NCBI RefSeq assembly: GCF_013167215.1
Contig: NZ_JABJWY010000039.1
Location: 44,466 to 108,465, forward strand
DNA: 64,000 nucleotides
Direction of reading: 5' to 3'
From: Sphingobacterium prati
GTDB lineage: Bacteria > Bacteroidota > Bacteroidia > Sphingobacteriales > Sphingobacteriaceae
The position numbers were made by a program, and so were the translations under genes. Below the pieces are notes generated by a model. That model saw only the letters and a program-made list of their open reading frames with translations. It was not told the origin of the DNA and made no database searches. This document shows, piece by piece, positions 8,157-16,412 of this stretch. Numbering within the stretch: position 1 is the stretch's first letter; each line of letters starts with the position of its first letter.

Positions 8157-9587
8157 TTATTCAGCAAAACAGATGTATTTCAGTTCCATGTATTCGTCGA
8201 GTCCATGTTTTGATCCTTCACGACCAACACCGGATTGCTTTACTCCGCCAAATGGAGCAGCAGCATTCGATATTAATCCGGTATTGACGCCCACCATCCC
8301 CGCTTCAAGTTGTTCCGCTACACGGAAGCAACGATTGATGTTGGTACTGTAGAAATAGGAGGCAAGGCCAAACTCAGTTTGATTGGCCATGGCGATACCA
8401 TCTTCCTCTGTTTTGAAACTGAATAATGCACAGACTGGACCGAAAGTTTCTTCATGAAATATCAGAGCCTCTTTAGGGATATTGGTCAGGACTGTAGGCT
8501 GGAAGAAAAGGCCTTTAATCACATTGCCTCCTGTTGCCAATTCTGCACCATGTTTCAAGGCGTCCTGGACATGATATTGTACTTTTTCCAGGCCTTTGGC
8601 ATTAATCAATGGCCCTACTTGAACGCCATTATCTAAGCCATTACCTACCTTTAATTGACGTACAGCCTGAACAAGTTTAATAGCAAATTCATCGTAGACG
8701 TCTTCCTGTACTATGAAGCGGTTAATAGAGACGCAGGTTTGTCCCGAGTTTCTGAATTTACCGGCAATAGCTCCTTGTACTGCAGCATCAATGTCGGCAT
8801 CGTTAAAAACTAGAAAAGGTGCGTTTCCCCCAAGTTCCATGGAGACTTTCTTAATGTTTGAGGCGGACTGTTCGATCAATGTCTTGCCAACTTCGGTAGA
8901 CCCCGTAAAAGAAAGTTTTCGGACCAGATCGTTTGTGGCGAGTTCCTTTCCTATACCGGCACTGTCCTTTCCGGTAATGACGTTAAAAACGCCTTTTGGC
9001 AGTCCGGCTTCCTCCGCCAGTTTGACTAAGGCTATCGCGGATAAAGGTGTTTGGGAAGCGGGTTTGAGCACGACAGTACAGCCAGCGACCAAAGCGGGAG
9101 CGACTTTTCGGGTAATCATGGCCAAAGGGAAATTCCAGGGGGTAATTGCTGCAACGACACCGACTCCTTGTCGGATTGTCATCATTCTTGTTCCTTTTTT
9201 CTGAACAGGAATCGTTTCTCCATACGCTCTCTTGCCTTCTTCAGCGAACCATTCGACAAATGAATTGCCATAGTCTACTTCCACCTTTGATTCACTAAGG
9301 GATTTTCCGCTTTCAAGTGTCATAATTTCAGCAAGTAAGTCTCTATTTTGTAGAATGCGGTTATACCATTCGCGGACAAGAACACATCGCTCAGCAACTG
9401 TTGTATTTTTCCAGTCTTTCCAAGCTTTGTCAGCGGCCTTTATAGCTTTCGTACAATCTGCGATCTTTAAATCAGGTAAGGCTGCAATTACTTTTCCAGT
9501 TGCCGGGTTGACAACATCAAAAGTGTTTTTTGATGTGATGAATTTTCCGTTTATATAGGCTTTGTCAATTAAAAGTGGATTTTTCAT
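8157..9587 (-). CDS. gabD: NAD(P)-dependent succinate-semialdehyde dehydrogenase
   Basis: A 476-residue aldehyde dehydrogenase of normal length. The nucleotide-binding motif is FTGSTEVGK (about 227-235), the general base is Glu251 in MELGGNAPF, and the catalytic nucleophile is Cys285 in SGQTCVSINR. The EETFGPV segment and the C-terminal AAPFGGVKQSG block are also present. The N-terminal and Cys-flanking sequences favour the GabD group, which oxidises succinate semialdehyde to succinate. No GABA transaminase is adjacent, so a wider role in aldehyde oxidation is possible. It appears to be monocistronic. Confidence 0.85.
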   Translation of the reverse strand: MKNPLLIDKAYINGKFITSKNTFDVVNPATGKVIAALPDLKIADCTKAIKAADKAWKDWKNTTVAERCVLVREWYNRILQNRDLLAEIMTLESGKSLSESKVEVDYGNSFVEWFAEEGKRAYGETIPVQKKGTRMMTIRQGVGVVAAITPWNFPLAMITRKVAPALVAGCTVVLKPASQTPLSAIALVKLAEEAGLPKGVFNVITGKDSAGIGKELATNDLVRKLSFTGSTEVGKTLIEQSASNIKKVSMELGGNAPFLVFNDADIDAAVQGAIAGKFRNSGQTCVSINRFIVQEDVYDEFAIKLVQAVRQLKVGNGLDNGVQVGPLINAKGLEKVQYHVQDALKHGAELATGGNVIKGLFFQPTVLTNIPKEALIFHEETFGPVCALFSFKTEEDGIAMANQTEFGLASYFYSTNINRCFRVAEQLEAGMVGVNTGLISNAAAPFGGVKQSGVGREGSKHGLDEYMELKYICFAE

Positions 9588-9755
9588 TGGACTCTTTAGT
9601 TAATTGTTTTTTGCAGGGCAATGTTATTGCTGCAAGCTGTACTGATTTATTATCGCGGGTGTATTACCATGGATTGTTTGATAGAACAGCTACTTTTGTA
9701 ACAATGTCCTTCTACCAATTGTTTGGCATATAAACAAATTTATGGGAAGATTAGC

Positions 9756-10151
9756 TCACACAAATTTCTTTCGTTGTTGCTCCGTAGGAACAGCGCAATA
9801 GGTATTGGCCCCAAACCATTTATAGCGATTTTTTGCAAAATAATCATAACCTGCATCTCGCCATTTTTTCGGCAGTATTTTTAGAAAGTAAACGATTGAA
9901 TAGGGAAGCTTTAATGTTTTGCAGATATTCAATATGGCATCGCTTTTGATACAGGTACCTGTGGGAGACACATAGACAATAGAATCAATATTTTTTGGAA
10001 TAGTATGTAAACTATTTTTAGCGAAATCAGACTGTAAGGAGCTAAATAAAAACCTGTCATTGGTATCTATTTTTAATAGGATTTGAACAAAACGATTACA
10101 AACTAAGCAATCACCGTCAAAAAAGATGATATGTTTCCCTTGCGTATCCAT
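9756..10151 (-). CDS. DCC-family thiol-disulfide oxidoreductase-like protein (DUF393)
   Basis: A 131-residue protein with the DCC-family motif FFDGDCLVCNRFVQ near the N-terminus, giving a CxxC pair in a thioredoxin-like context. FSSLQSDFAKN and the C-terminal YFAKNRYKWFG also fit DUF393. The family is named for its conserved residues, and its substrate is unknown. The gene lies downstream of ribBA on the same strand but is separated from it by a strong terminator. Confidence 0.85.
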   Translation of the reverse strand: MDTQGKHIIFFDGDCLVCNRFVQILLKIDTNDRFLFSSLQSDFAKNSLHTIPKNIDSIVYVSPTGTCIKSDAILNICKTLKLPYSIVYFLKILPKKWRDAGYDYFAKNRYKWFGANTYCAVPTEQQRKKFV

Positions 10152-10210
10152 TAGTATAAAGCTAGTACTATTTCATCAAAGAACTGCCATGCTAACATCA
10201 CATCTTTTAT

Positions 10211-10249
10211 AAAAAAAGCGTTGTTTTTTCTAGCGAAAAAACAACGCTT
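10211..10249 (-). terminator. ribBA terminator
   Basis: A perfect 15-bp stem (10216-10230 with 10235-10249) around a 4-base loop. Read on the minus strand, it runs into seven T. It lies 26 bases after the ribBA stop. Confidence 0.9.
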
Positions 10250-10274
10250 CTGAAATATACTTTTTGGATCTTTA

Positions 10275-11489
10275 TTACAAGTTCTTCATGATGGTATGTC
10301 CCATACGATCCCTTTTCGTTTTTAAATATTCTTCGTTGTAGGGGTTAGCTGTTATTTCAATGGGAACATTTTCTACGATTTCCAAACCATAACCGACCAA
10401 ACCGGCGCGTTTTGTTGGGTTATTTGACATTAGGCGCATTTTTGTTACACCGAGATTTCTCAGGATTTGGGCTCCTACACCGTAATCTCTCAAATCGGCT
10501 TTGAACCCAAGCTGCACATTGGCATCAACGGTATCCAATCCATTTTCTTGCAGTTTGTAGGCGTGCAATTTATTGATCAGTCCAATACCACGACCTTCTT
10601 GATTCATATAGACAATCACCCCTTTTCCTTCATTTTGGATCATTTCCATTGCTTTATGAAGTTGTGGACCACAATCGCAACGGCAAGAACCGAAAATATC
10701 GCCAGTCACACAAGAACTATGTACACGGACAAGAATAGGCTCATCCTCGTTCCATTCACCTTTATAAAGGGCGAGATGTTGTTCGCCAGTATCTTTTTGG
10801 GTAAAAGCTTTCATCTGAAAATCACCGTATTGAGTAGGCATATTGACCGTCACCTCTTCGTTGATCAATGAATCGTGCTTTAAGCGGTATTCAATAAGGT
10901 CTTCAATACTAACGATCTTTAAACCAAATTTTTTGGCAACTTCCATCAATTCTGGTAGTCTTGCCATTTCGCCATCTTCTTTTAGGATTTCAACCAATAC
11001 ACCTGCTGGTTCAAAACCTGCCAGACGGGCAAGGTCAACAGTTGCTTCGGTATGTCCTGTACGGCGGAGTACCCCGCCATCTTTGGCAATCAATGGAAAA
11101 ATATGCCCTGGCCGACCTAATTCTTCGTAGTGAATATTGGGATCAATCATCGCCTTGATAGTTTTTGAACGATCAGAGGCTGAAATCCCTGTTGTACAAC
11201 CATATCCTTGTAGGTCAATAGAAACCGTGAAATTGGTCTCATAAATAGCTGTATTTTGCCCTACCATAAGATCGAGATGTAATGCGTCAGCTCTTTCCTT
11301 GGTAATAGGGGCACACACTAAACCTCTGCCGTGGGTTGCCATAAAGTTAATAATCTCGGGAGTTGCATTGCGGGCAGCGGTGACGAAATCACCTTCATTT
11401 TCACGATCTTCGTCATCTACGACGATAACTACTTTTCCTGCTTGTATATCAGCGATCGCTTCTTCGATCGTGTTTAATTTGAATTCCAT
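10275..11489 (-). CDS. ribBA: Bifunctional DHBP synthase / GTP cyclohydrolase II
   Basis: A 404-residue fusion for the first steps of riboflavin synthesis. The N-terminal RibB half has VVDDEDRENEGDF (metal-binding Glu), GRGLVCAPIT, ISASDRSKT, GRPGHIFPL and GHTEATVDLA; it makes 3,4-dihydroxy-2-butanone 4-phosphate from ribulose 5-phosphate. The C-terminal RibA half has the zinc site in SSCVTGDIFGSCRCDCG and the MNQEGRGIGL motif; it opens GTP to the pyrimidine precursor. Both active sites look intact. The leader is very short and has no FMN riboswitch. Confidence 0.97.
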   Translation of the reverse strand: MEFKLNTIEEAIADIQAGKVVIVVDDEDRENEGDFVTAARNATPEIINFMATHGRGLVCAPITKERADALHLDLMVGQNTAIYETNFTVSIDLQGYGCTTGISASDRSKTIKAMIDPNIHYEELGRPGHIFPLIAKDGGVLRRTGHTEATVDLARLAGFEPAGVLVEILKEDGEMARLPELMEVAKKFGLKIVSIEDLIEYRLKHDSLINEEVTVNMPTQYGDFQMKAFTQKDTGEQHLALYKGEWNEDEPILVRVHSSCVTGDIFGSCRCDCGPQLHKAMEMIQNEGKGVIVYMNQEGRGIGLINKLHAYKLQENGLDTVDANVQLGFKADLRDYGVGAQILRNLGVTKMRLMSNNPTKRAGLVGYGLEIVENVPIEITANPYNEEYLKTKRDRMGHTIMKNL

Positions 11490-11511
11490 TTATTGTTATA
11501 TTGTATTGATA

Positions 11512-11519
11512 CAAAGTTA
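11512..11519 (-). promoter_or_regulatory. ribBA promoter -7 element
   Basis: TAACTTTG read on the minus strand matches TAnnTTTG and lies about 23 bases before the ribBA ATG. No clear -33 TTG is at the expected distance. Confidence 0.45.
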
Positions 11520-11560
11520 GTGTAGAATCTAATTTTATTTATAATAAGGCTGTCACAAAT

Positions 11561-13045
11561 CTAATGTGACTCCTTTAATTTATTCTTTTTACCAAATTTC
11601 TCTCTGATCCACTTCCAGGCTGCTTCGGCTTTTAATTTATACTGATCAATATCAAATAACGCTGAATCTGTTGTCGATTTATAAGTTAAAAAAGCGGCCA
11701 GGGGCGTCAACACGATAATGGCCATCCACATACCTACTGCCGAAGATATCGCACCGTCTTTGGCAGTTTTTTCGGCGACCGTAGAGATGATATGATAGAT
11801 TAAGAAGAAAATGATGGCCATAACGACCGGGAGACCGAGCCCCCCCTTTCTAATAATAGCGCCTAAAGGAGCGCCAATAGCAAATAAAAGGAGACAAGAC
11901 ACAGCTAATGTAAACTTTCTATGCCATTCAATACGATAACGAATATCTTTGGTTTTGTAATCCTTAAATTCGAGTGTACGGCTATTGAGATCCTCTTTTA
12001 AATAGTTTAGCTGGCTCAATGCATTCATGGTGATCTGTGTTCGTTGCTCAGGAGGAACAAGATCGGCTATCAGATTTTCATAAGGTTTGATTTTCGCTTC
12101 CTTTACTTTGGGTTGCCCAGGTTGATTGACACTAAAATACTTTGAATAGATATTATAACGCGTATCTAAGGTTCTTGTAATTGCCTTCCCCATACTGTCG
12201 ATTTTAATATGGTTAGAGTCAATGTACATATCCAGCTGTTTCAGATTGAGCATCGCATGGTGGCTCTTGAAAAGACTTTGATCGGTTTTGCCTTGTTGAA
12301 AGCTTCCCATGTCAAACTTCTGTTCCGTTTCCTTAAACTTAAAGCGTGTAAATTGCTGGCGCGGGTCGTAAGTTTTCGAGTTCTTTGTTCGTGACTCTTC
12401 ATAACGTATTCCGTCCTTCAATTTGAGGATCATATAGCTATTATCTGGCGAATTATAAATGTATCCTTCTTTTGCCATCAAAACATTGTTGGCTGTATTG
12501 CCCCCACGGTGATCATAAATCATCAAGTCATAAAGAATTGTTCCTTCTTTATTTTTTCCTCTTGCGCGAATGGAATATCCTGGAATTGTATTGTTAAAAA
12601 TACCTGGTTTGATTAAAAAATCAGCCTTTTTATTACGTACATCGGTTAATAAAGTTCCCATTTTCAGATTGACGACAGGTAGGATATAGTCTGAGAACAG
12701 GAATGAACTCGAAGCGAAAATTGCAACAAGTATGAATAAGGGGGTCATGGCCTTACGCAAAGATACGCCAGCGGCTTTGATTGCCACAAGCTCATAGCTT
12801 TCCCCCAAGTTCCCAAACGTCATAATGGAGGATAATAGCATGGATAACGGCATCGCCATTTGAATTTGAACAACACATTGGTATCCAATGAGTTCCATTA
12901 TGGTGTACCATTCAAACCCTTTTCCGATCAAATCATCAATGTATTTGAATAGGAAAAGCATCAATAACACAAACATCACAATAAAAAATGTGACGATGAA
13001 TGGTTTAATGAAAGCTTGAAGAATAAGTAAATGAACCTTTTTCAT
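11561..13045 (-). CDS. LptF/LptG-family LPS-export permease
   Basis: A 494-residue member of the YjgP/YjgQ family. Three TM helices lie within the first 120 residues, a large periplasmic beta-rich domain in the middle, and three TM helices at the C-terminus, the arrangement of LptF and LptG. In the Lpt system these permeases pair with the ATPase LptB and lift LPS from the inner membrane. Family segments include MAMPLSMLLSSIMTFGNLGE. The ATG at 13045 is preferred to a TTG 15 bases upstream. Only one such permease gene is present here, so its partner must be encoded elsewhere. Confidence 0.9.
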   Translation of the reverse strand: MKKVHLLILQAFIKPFIVTFFIVMFVLLMLFLFKYIDDLIGKGFEWYTIMELIGYQCVVQIQMAMPLSMLLSSIMTFGNLGESYELVAIKAAGVSLRKAMTPLFILVAIFASSSFLFSDYILPVVNLKMGTLLTDVRNKKADFLIKPGIFNNTIPGYSIRARGKNKEGTILYDLMIYDHRGGNTANNVLMAKEGYIYNSPDNSYMILKLKDGIRYEESRTKNSKTYDPRQQFTRFKFKETEQKFDMGSFQQGKTDQSLFKSHHAMLNLKQLDMYIDSNHIKIDSMGKAITRTLDTRYNIYSKYFSVNQPGQPKVKEAKIKPYENLIADLVPPEQRTQITMNALSQLNYLKEDLNSRTLEFKDYKTKDIRYRIEWHRKFTLAVSCLLLFAIGAPLGAIIRKGGLGLPVVMAIIFFLIYHIISTVAEKTAKDGAISSAVGMWMAIIVLTPLAAFLTYKSTTDSALFDIDQYKLKAEAAWKWIREKFGKKNKLKESH

Positions 13046-13145
13046 CGTGACGCTAAGCAAATTGATGCCTTTACATTAAAGCATCTTCCAGCCAAGGAGC
13101 TCATTGAGAGCCCTTGGTGAAAATATATTGCAAAGATAGGTTTTT

Positions 13146-13523
13146 TTATGCACCTATAACACTCTGAAGATAGACGATTGAATTTTTCCAGATTAATTTT
13201 CTGTTTTCCAAGTCCTCTTCTTTAGCAAAATCTGTTATTTTAAGTGCAACATCATTTGTTAGCTCATCTTGATCGATTTCTAGATCGAAGTAATAGGGGT
13301 CATCATCGAGCCACTTAAAACGCACTGATTTATTTTCTTTCGAAGCTACGATTTTTGCACGATGCGGTTCATCGTCCCAAATAAAGGTATAAACAGTGTC
13401 TTTGTAGTTTACATCGTCTGCAAACCATTGTGCCAGTTCGTTTGGTTCTTGCAAATACGGAAATAAAATTCTAGGTGAAGAGTTGATGATATATTCTAGT
13501 TGGAATTTTATTTTATCTGCCAT
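13146..13523 (-). CDS. START-like domain protein (SRPBCC/AHSA1-type)
   Basis: A 125-residue single-domain protein. It opens with FQLEYIINSSPRILFPYLQEPNELAQWF (residues 6-33), the usual start of a START-like or AHSA1-like fold, and ends with an amphipathic helix (WKNSIVYLQSVIGA). The family binds hydrophobic ligands or client proteins, but no ligand is known for this Bacteroidota group. It is strongly acidic. It lies upstream of the LptF/G gene on the same strand, 100 bases apart, and may be cotranscribed. Confidence 0.8.
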   Translation of the reverse strand: MADKIKFQLEYIINSSPRILFPYLQEPNELAQWFADDVNYKDTVYTFIWDDEPHRAKIVASKENKSVRFKWLDDDPYYFDLEIDQDELTNDVALKITDFAKEEDLENRKLIWKNSIVYLQSVIGA

Positions 13524-13547
13524 ATAAATGTTTTTTTAAATTTTAGT

Positions 13548-13576
13548 TTGTTTAAATCAAAAATAAGCTATATTTG
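13548..13576 (+). promoter_or_regulatory. Promoter of first tRNA-Met gene
   Basis: TTG at 13548-13550, an 18-base spacer and TATATTTG at 13569-13576, ending 12 bases before the mature tRNA 5' end. It is a full Bacteroidota consensus promoter. Confidence 0.75.
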
Positions 13577-13588
13577 CGTTCCCAAAAT

Positions 13589-13662
13589 GGCGGGGTAGCT
13601 CAGATGGTTAGAGCGTTGGATTCATAACCCAAAGGTCGGCAGTTCGATTCTGCTCCCCGCTA
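13589..13662 (+). tRNA. tRNA-Met (anticodon CAT), copy 1
   Basis: A 74-base cloverleaf. The acceptor GGCGGGG pairs with CCCCGCT (G-T at pair 1-72), the D-stem is GCTC/GAGC, the anticodon loop is TTCATAA and the T-loop is TTCGATT. CCA is not encoded. The anticodon stem lacks the three G-C pairs of an initiator, so this is elongator Met, although a lysidine-modified tRNA-Ile2 cannot be excluded from the sequence alone. Confidence 0.93.
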
Positions 13663-13914
13663 CAAATCTCTTTCCATTTTGCTTTTTATTGCATAAACTT
13701 ATTATTTGTAATAATACATATTTATTTTGTTATTGCAAGTTTTTTTGTGAAAAGTTGAAGGCTTTTTCTTAATTATTTGACTTTAAATTCTCCTAAATCT
13801 TATCCCGACTTTTTTTATGAAGGATACAATATTTTACTTCGTTAAGAATGAGTTTGTTGTACTATATAAAGCTTTTTGAACATGATAAATCGTTAAAAAA
13901 AATAAAAAAATCTT

Positions 13915-13943
13915 TTGAATTGACAGGTGAAGTGGTATATTTG
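13915..13943 (+). promoter_or_regulatory. Promoter of second tRNA-Met gene
   Basis: TTG at 13915-13917, an 18-base spacer and TATATTTG at 13936-13943, the same architecture as copy 1, again ending about 11 bases before the tRNA. Confidence 0.75.
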
Positions 13944-13954
13944 CATACCGAAAC

Positions 13955-14028
13955 GGCGGGGTAGCTCAGATGGTTAGAGCGCAGGATTCATAACCCTGAG
14001 GTCGGCAGTTCGATCCTGCTCCCCGCTA
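13955..14028 (+). tRNA. tRNA-Met (anticodon CAT), copy 2
   Basis: A 74-base cloverleaf with the same acceptor, D and T arms as copy 1. It differs mainly in the anticodon stem (CAGGA/CCCTG against TTGGA/CCCAA) and at single positions nearby. The anticodon loop is TTCATAA. CCA is not encoded. It has its own promoter and a terminator just downstream. As for copy 1, Met is most likely, with Ile2 as the alternative for one copy. Confidence 0.93.
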
Positions 14029-14036
14029 CTAAAAAT

Positions 14037-14079
14037 AAAGAGGCATAATTCAGTTAGATTTCTGATATGCCTCTTTTTT
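14037..14079. terminator. Terminator after tRNA-Met copy 2 and after the RiPP operon
   Basis: AAAGAGGCATA (14037-14047) pairs with TATGCCTCTTT (14066-14076), followed by a T-run. The opposite strand also has T after the stem, so it can serve the leftward SPASM gene that ends at 14117. Confidence 0.8.
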
Positions 14080-14116
14080 TGATTATAGCTTTCTGTAAAT
14101 AGGTCTCCTGTGGGAG

Positions 14117-15205
14117 TTATTTTTTTCCATTCAATGGTTTAAAGCCATAGTAGGCAATGGCTTGTTGTTTGAGCGGATTCAATGACCAGTCTGACCATTC
14201 ATTGCTGTAAGGATCATAGCCGCATTTTAGGGGTTTTGAGATGTCATACCCCAATTTATTCGTATGCGAACGTTCGGTAAAAGCCCTACAGTCTGTGCAG
14301 ACATTTCTAAACTCGCAATCCTTGCATACCATAATCTCCTCTTTGGTCATGTCCCAATATTGCTGAATAGCACCCTGTCGCAAAACCTGTTCCAAGGTCA
14401 TTTCGTGTATATTGCCGAAAGATTGAGGTAAAGCCGGACAGTTTTTGATATTGCCCGCTACATCAATTCCGAGTTTTTTATGTAGACATGAATTATGATT
14501 TATGGCTTCTAAGACTTTGGGCATATTTGTATTGAAGTCAGCGACGTTTACTTTTCCGCAAGAATTAATTGCCAGCGTATCTTTTGTGAAATCTAGCGTA
14601 AACCTGCTCTCGGTATTTGAGAGTAAAGGAATCTCCTGGCATTGATAAAATTGCAAATGATAGATGCGTTGACTTTGCCTTTGAAGAAGCGCAAAGGAGT
14701 CCTTTGTGAGCTCTGTAGTATAAGCTGAAGTTATCTCCATACCTTCTAATGGTGTGTTTTCAAAAGCATTGTCAAAACTAATCAGCTCCTGTAATGAAGC
14801 CGCACTTCTACAGAAAACGGCCAGATGCTTAATACCTAAGTTGGCTATAGATTGAATTAATGTTTCGGATATTGTTAATTTTTCAACTTCAATAAATAAA
14901 TTTGAGATTGGTTGATAATCTTGGTATTCATAAGATAGGGGTGAAAAATTTCTATCCCAATCTTCCTTGGTGATAAAACCATATTCCCTTTCCAGTAAAT
15001 AATCTATATACTCCTGGACAATAATTTTTGACTCGGGTTCGTAATTTTCGAGCACCCTGTCAATAGAAGTGGATTTTAATTCCGCTATTAGCTCATATAA
15101 TTCCAAAGGATATAATTTGGAACTATTTCTTCCTAAATCAGAAATCAGTATGCGATTATATCCTTTAGTTATAAAAATATCGCTATATAAATTAAAAAAT
15201 CTCAT
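14117..15205 (-). CDS. gwsS: Grasp-with-spasm SPASM-domain peptide maturase (GwsS-like)
   Basis: A 362-residue protein. The C-terminal SPASM domain has the canonical spacing: Cys240-X10-Gly-X4-Cys256, then Cys294-X2-Cys297-X5-Cys303-X2-Cys306, then Cys328. These would bind auxiliary Fe-S clusters. The N-terminal 130 residues hold no cysteine and no CxxxCxxC, so the radical SAM cluster motif is missing. That combination, beside an ATP-grasp ligase and leader-like peptides, is the hallmark of the grasp-with-spasm RiPP type. The ATG at 15205 overlaps the stop of the small upstream ORF as ATGA; an ATG at 15271 would overlap that ORF by 70 bases and adds 22 residues. The chemistry is unknown. Confidence 0.88.
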   Translation of the reverse strand: MRFFNLYSDIFITKGYNRILISDLGRNSSKLYPLELYELIAELKSTSIDRVLENYEPESKIIVQEYIDYLLEREYGFITKEDWDRNFSPLSYEYQDYQPISNLFIEVEKLTISETLIQSIANLGIKHLAVFCRSAASLQELISFDNAFENTPLEGMEITSAYTTELTKDSFALLQRQSQRIYHLQFYQCQEIPLLSNTESRFTLDFTKDTLAINSCGKVNVADFNTNMPKVLEAINHNSCLHKKLGIDVAGNIKNCPALPQSFGNIHEMTLEQVLRQGAIQQYWDMTKEEIMVCKDCEFRNVCTDCRAFTERSHTNKLGYDISKPLKCGYDPYSNEWSDWSLNPLKQQAIAYYGFKPLNGKK

Positions 15206-15399
15206 AGTAATCTCGTCAGTCGTTTGAATGGTCTTGTGCGCCACAAGTAATCTGTTTGATAGGTCGAACATTTGAGATAACGTGATGAATTTGTGTCTGA
15301 ATTATTTGAGTTTTGGGAGCCAAATAATTCCATAAACTCAAAGGTCAATGGGAGTTTGTTTTTCTCCTTCGTGATCAAGTCTTTTACTTTCTCTTCCAT
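15202..15399 (-). CDS. Small ORF coupled between the two RiPP maturases
   Basis: A 65-residue ORF that I do not recognise. It starts one base after the GwsG stop and its TGA overlaps the GwsS ATG as ATGA, the usual arrangement for a translated gene in a tight operon. The N-terminus (EEKVKDLITKEKNKL) is charged and helical. The middle is rich in Ser and Asn (GSQNSNNSDTNSS) and the C-terminus is basic and contains one Cys. It could be an accessory or leader-binding protein, a third divergent precursor, or just a coupling ORF. One other reading frame is also open across its distal half, so coding status is not certain. Confidence 0.55.
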   Translation of the reverse strand: MEEKVKDLITKEKNKLPLTFEFMELFGSQNSNNSDTNSSRYLKCSTYQTDYLWRTRPFKRLTRLL

Positions 15400-15400
15400 A

Positions 15401-16303
15401 TTATAAGTATGCTGCTATTTCTCTTTCTAGACCATAATTACAGGCATTTGACATGCCCAAGAACTGGCCGATCGCATTAATTTCTAAAAAATAAAACTTA
15501 TCCGCTGATTTTATAAAATCCAAAGAGCCGCAGTTTAGGTCTAAGGAATGCATCAATAAGTCAATTTTATGTTCTACTTCAGCGGGAAGTTTATACGGTA
15601 CATTTCTATTGGGGATCTCACTGTTATACCTTCTATGATCAATTCGGGTTTTTTCATCGTTTTGTGAAATAATGGCTGTAGAATAGATTTTTTTGTTTAA
15701 ATAAAAACTCCGTATTTCAAAATCTTTTTCGATTTTATCCTGAAAAAAAGAAATGAAGAAGTCCGACTCACTCTTTTGCTCAATAACGGATGTATACATA
15801 ATTCCGTTATGTTGTTCTTTGATATCATCTATTATCGGTGTCCCGGAGATTGGCTTTACGATGGTTTGATTGACGATAACGTCTTCCATATCCTCAGCCA
15901 AAAAATAGCCAGGTACATCCAATCCCACTTCTTTCGCTTTTTCTAAAACCAATAGTTTGTTGACATGACTGTTACTTTGTTTATTGATATGTTTCTTTCC
16001 TTCAAGGGACTTAAGGACATATTCCACAAGCCAATGTTGTACCTCAAACATATAGCGATCGATGGATTGATTTTGGTACCTCATCCTATTAAATTCGATT
16101 GCTCCTCGTCTATACCATACGGCGCTCACTTCGTCCAGAAAAAACTGGTTGCGATGACTTGTCAAAACAATTCTCTTTTTTATCGTATTGATATCAAACA
16201 CCTCATCTTCATGAATGCGAATAAATTGCTTGTTCATCGCGATAAGTTCCTTTATAACAGCTGTTGTCGTGACTTCATTATTTTTTGATATGATTAAAAT
16301 CAT
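15401..16303 (-). CDS. gwsG: Grasp-with-spasm ATP-grasp peptide ligase (GwsG-like)
   Basis: A 300-residue ATP-grasp enzyme of the graspetide-ligase type. Visible parts are an N-terminal MILIISKNNE strand, WYRRGA (63-68), Lys150 in IVKPISGTP, Arg198 in DFEIRSF, and the metal-binding Asp262, Glu274 and Asn276 in GSLDFIK and FLEINAIGQF. Relatives such as the microviridin ligases join Ser, Thr or Lys side chains to Asp or Glu in a precursor core. The ATG at 16303 is preferred to a TTG 12 bases upstream and matches the family N-terminus. It follows the precursor genes across a strong hairpin and lies one base before the small coupled ORF. Confidence 0.9.
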   Translation of the reverse strand: MILIISKNNEVTTTAVIKELIAMNKQFIRIHEDEVFDINTIKKRIVLTSHRNQFFLDEVSAVWYRRGAIEFNRMRYQNQSIDRYMFEVQHWLVEYVLKSLEGKKHINKQSNSHVNKLLVLEKAKEVGLDVPGYFLAEDMEDVIVNQTIVKPISGTPIIDDIKEQHNGIMYTSVIEQKSESDFFISFFQDKIEKDFEIRSFYLNKKIYSTAIISQNDEKTRIDHRRYNSEIPNRNVPYKLPAEVEHKIDLLMHSLDLNCGSLDFIKSADKFYFLEINAIGQFLGMSNACNYGLEREIAAYL

Positions 16304-16350
16304 GGTTTTGAGCAATTTAGTATGCTTGTTATTAATTGCTTTGTTGGATA

Positions 16351-16380
16351 TCAGCTGCTTTTACTTGTAAAAGCAGCTGA
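16351..16380. promoter_or_regulatory. Strong hairpin between precursor genes and maturase genes
   Basis: A perfect 14-bp inverted repeat (16351-16364 with 16367-16380) with a 2-base spacer and no T-run on either side. It lies between the stop of precursor A and the gwsG start. It could act as a partial terminator or as an mRNA stabiliser that lets precursor be made in excess of enzyme. Confidence 0.65.
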
Positions 16381-16412
16381 TTAAGTAAAAGGTGTTTAAT
16401 TTACTATTTGGC

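Noticed and set aside
8713..9204. 163-residue frame antisense to gabD
   Set aside because: It lies wholly within gabD, has no recognisable motif, and its codons mirror the real gene.
11490..11560. FMN riboswitch upstream of ribBA
   Set aside because: Only about 70 bases separate ribBA from the preceding gene, and no RFN-like conserved stems are visible.
14117..15205. GwsS considered as a normal radical SAM/SPASM enzyme
   Set aside because: No CxxxCxxC occurs anywhere in the protein; the first 131 residues contain no cysteine.
15965..16288. 107-residue plus-strand frame opposite the ATP-grasp gene
   Set aside because: It is antisense to conserved GwsG sequence and has no start context or motif of its own.
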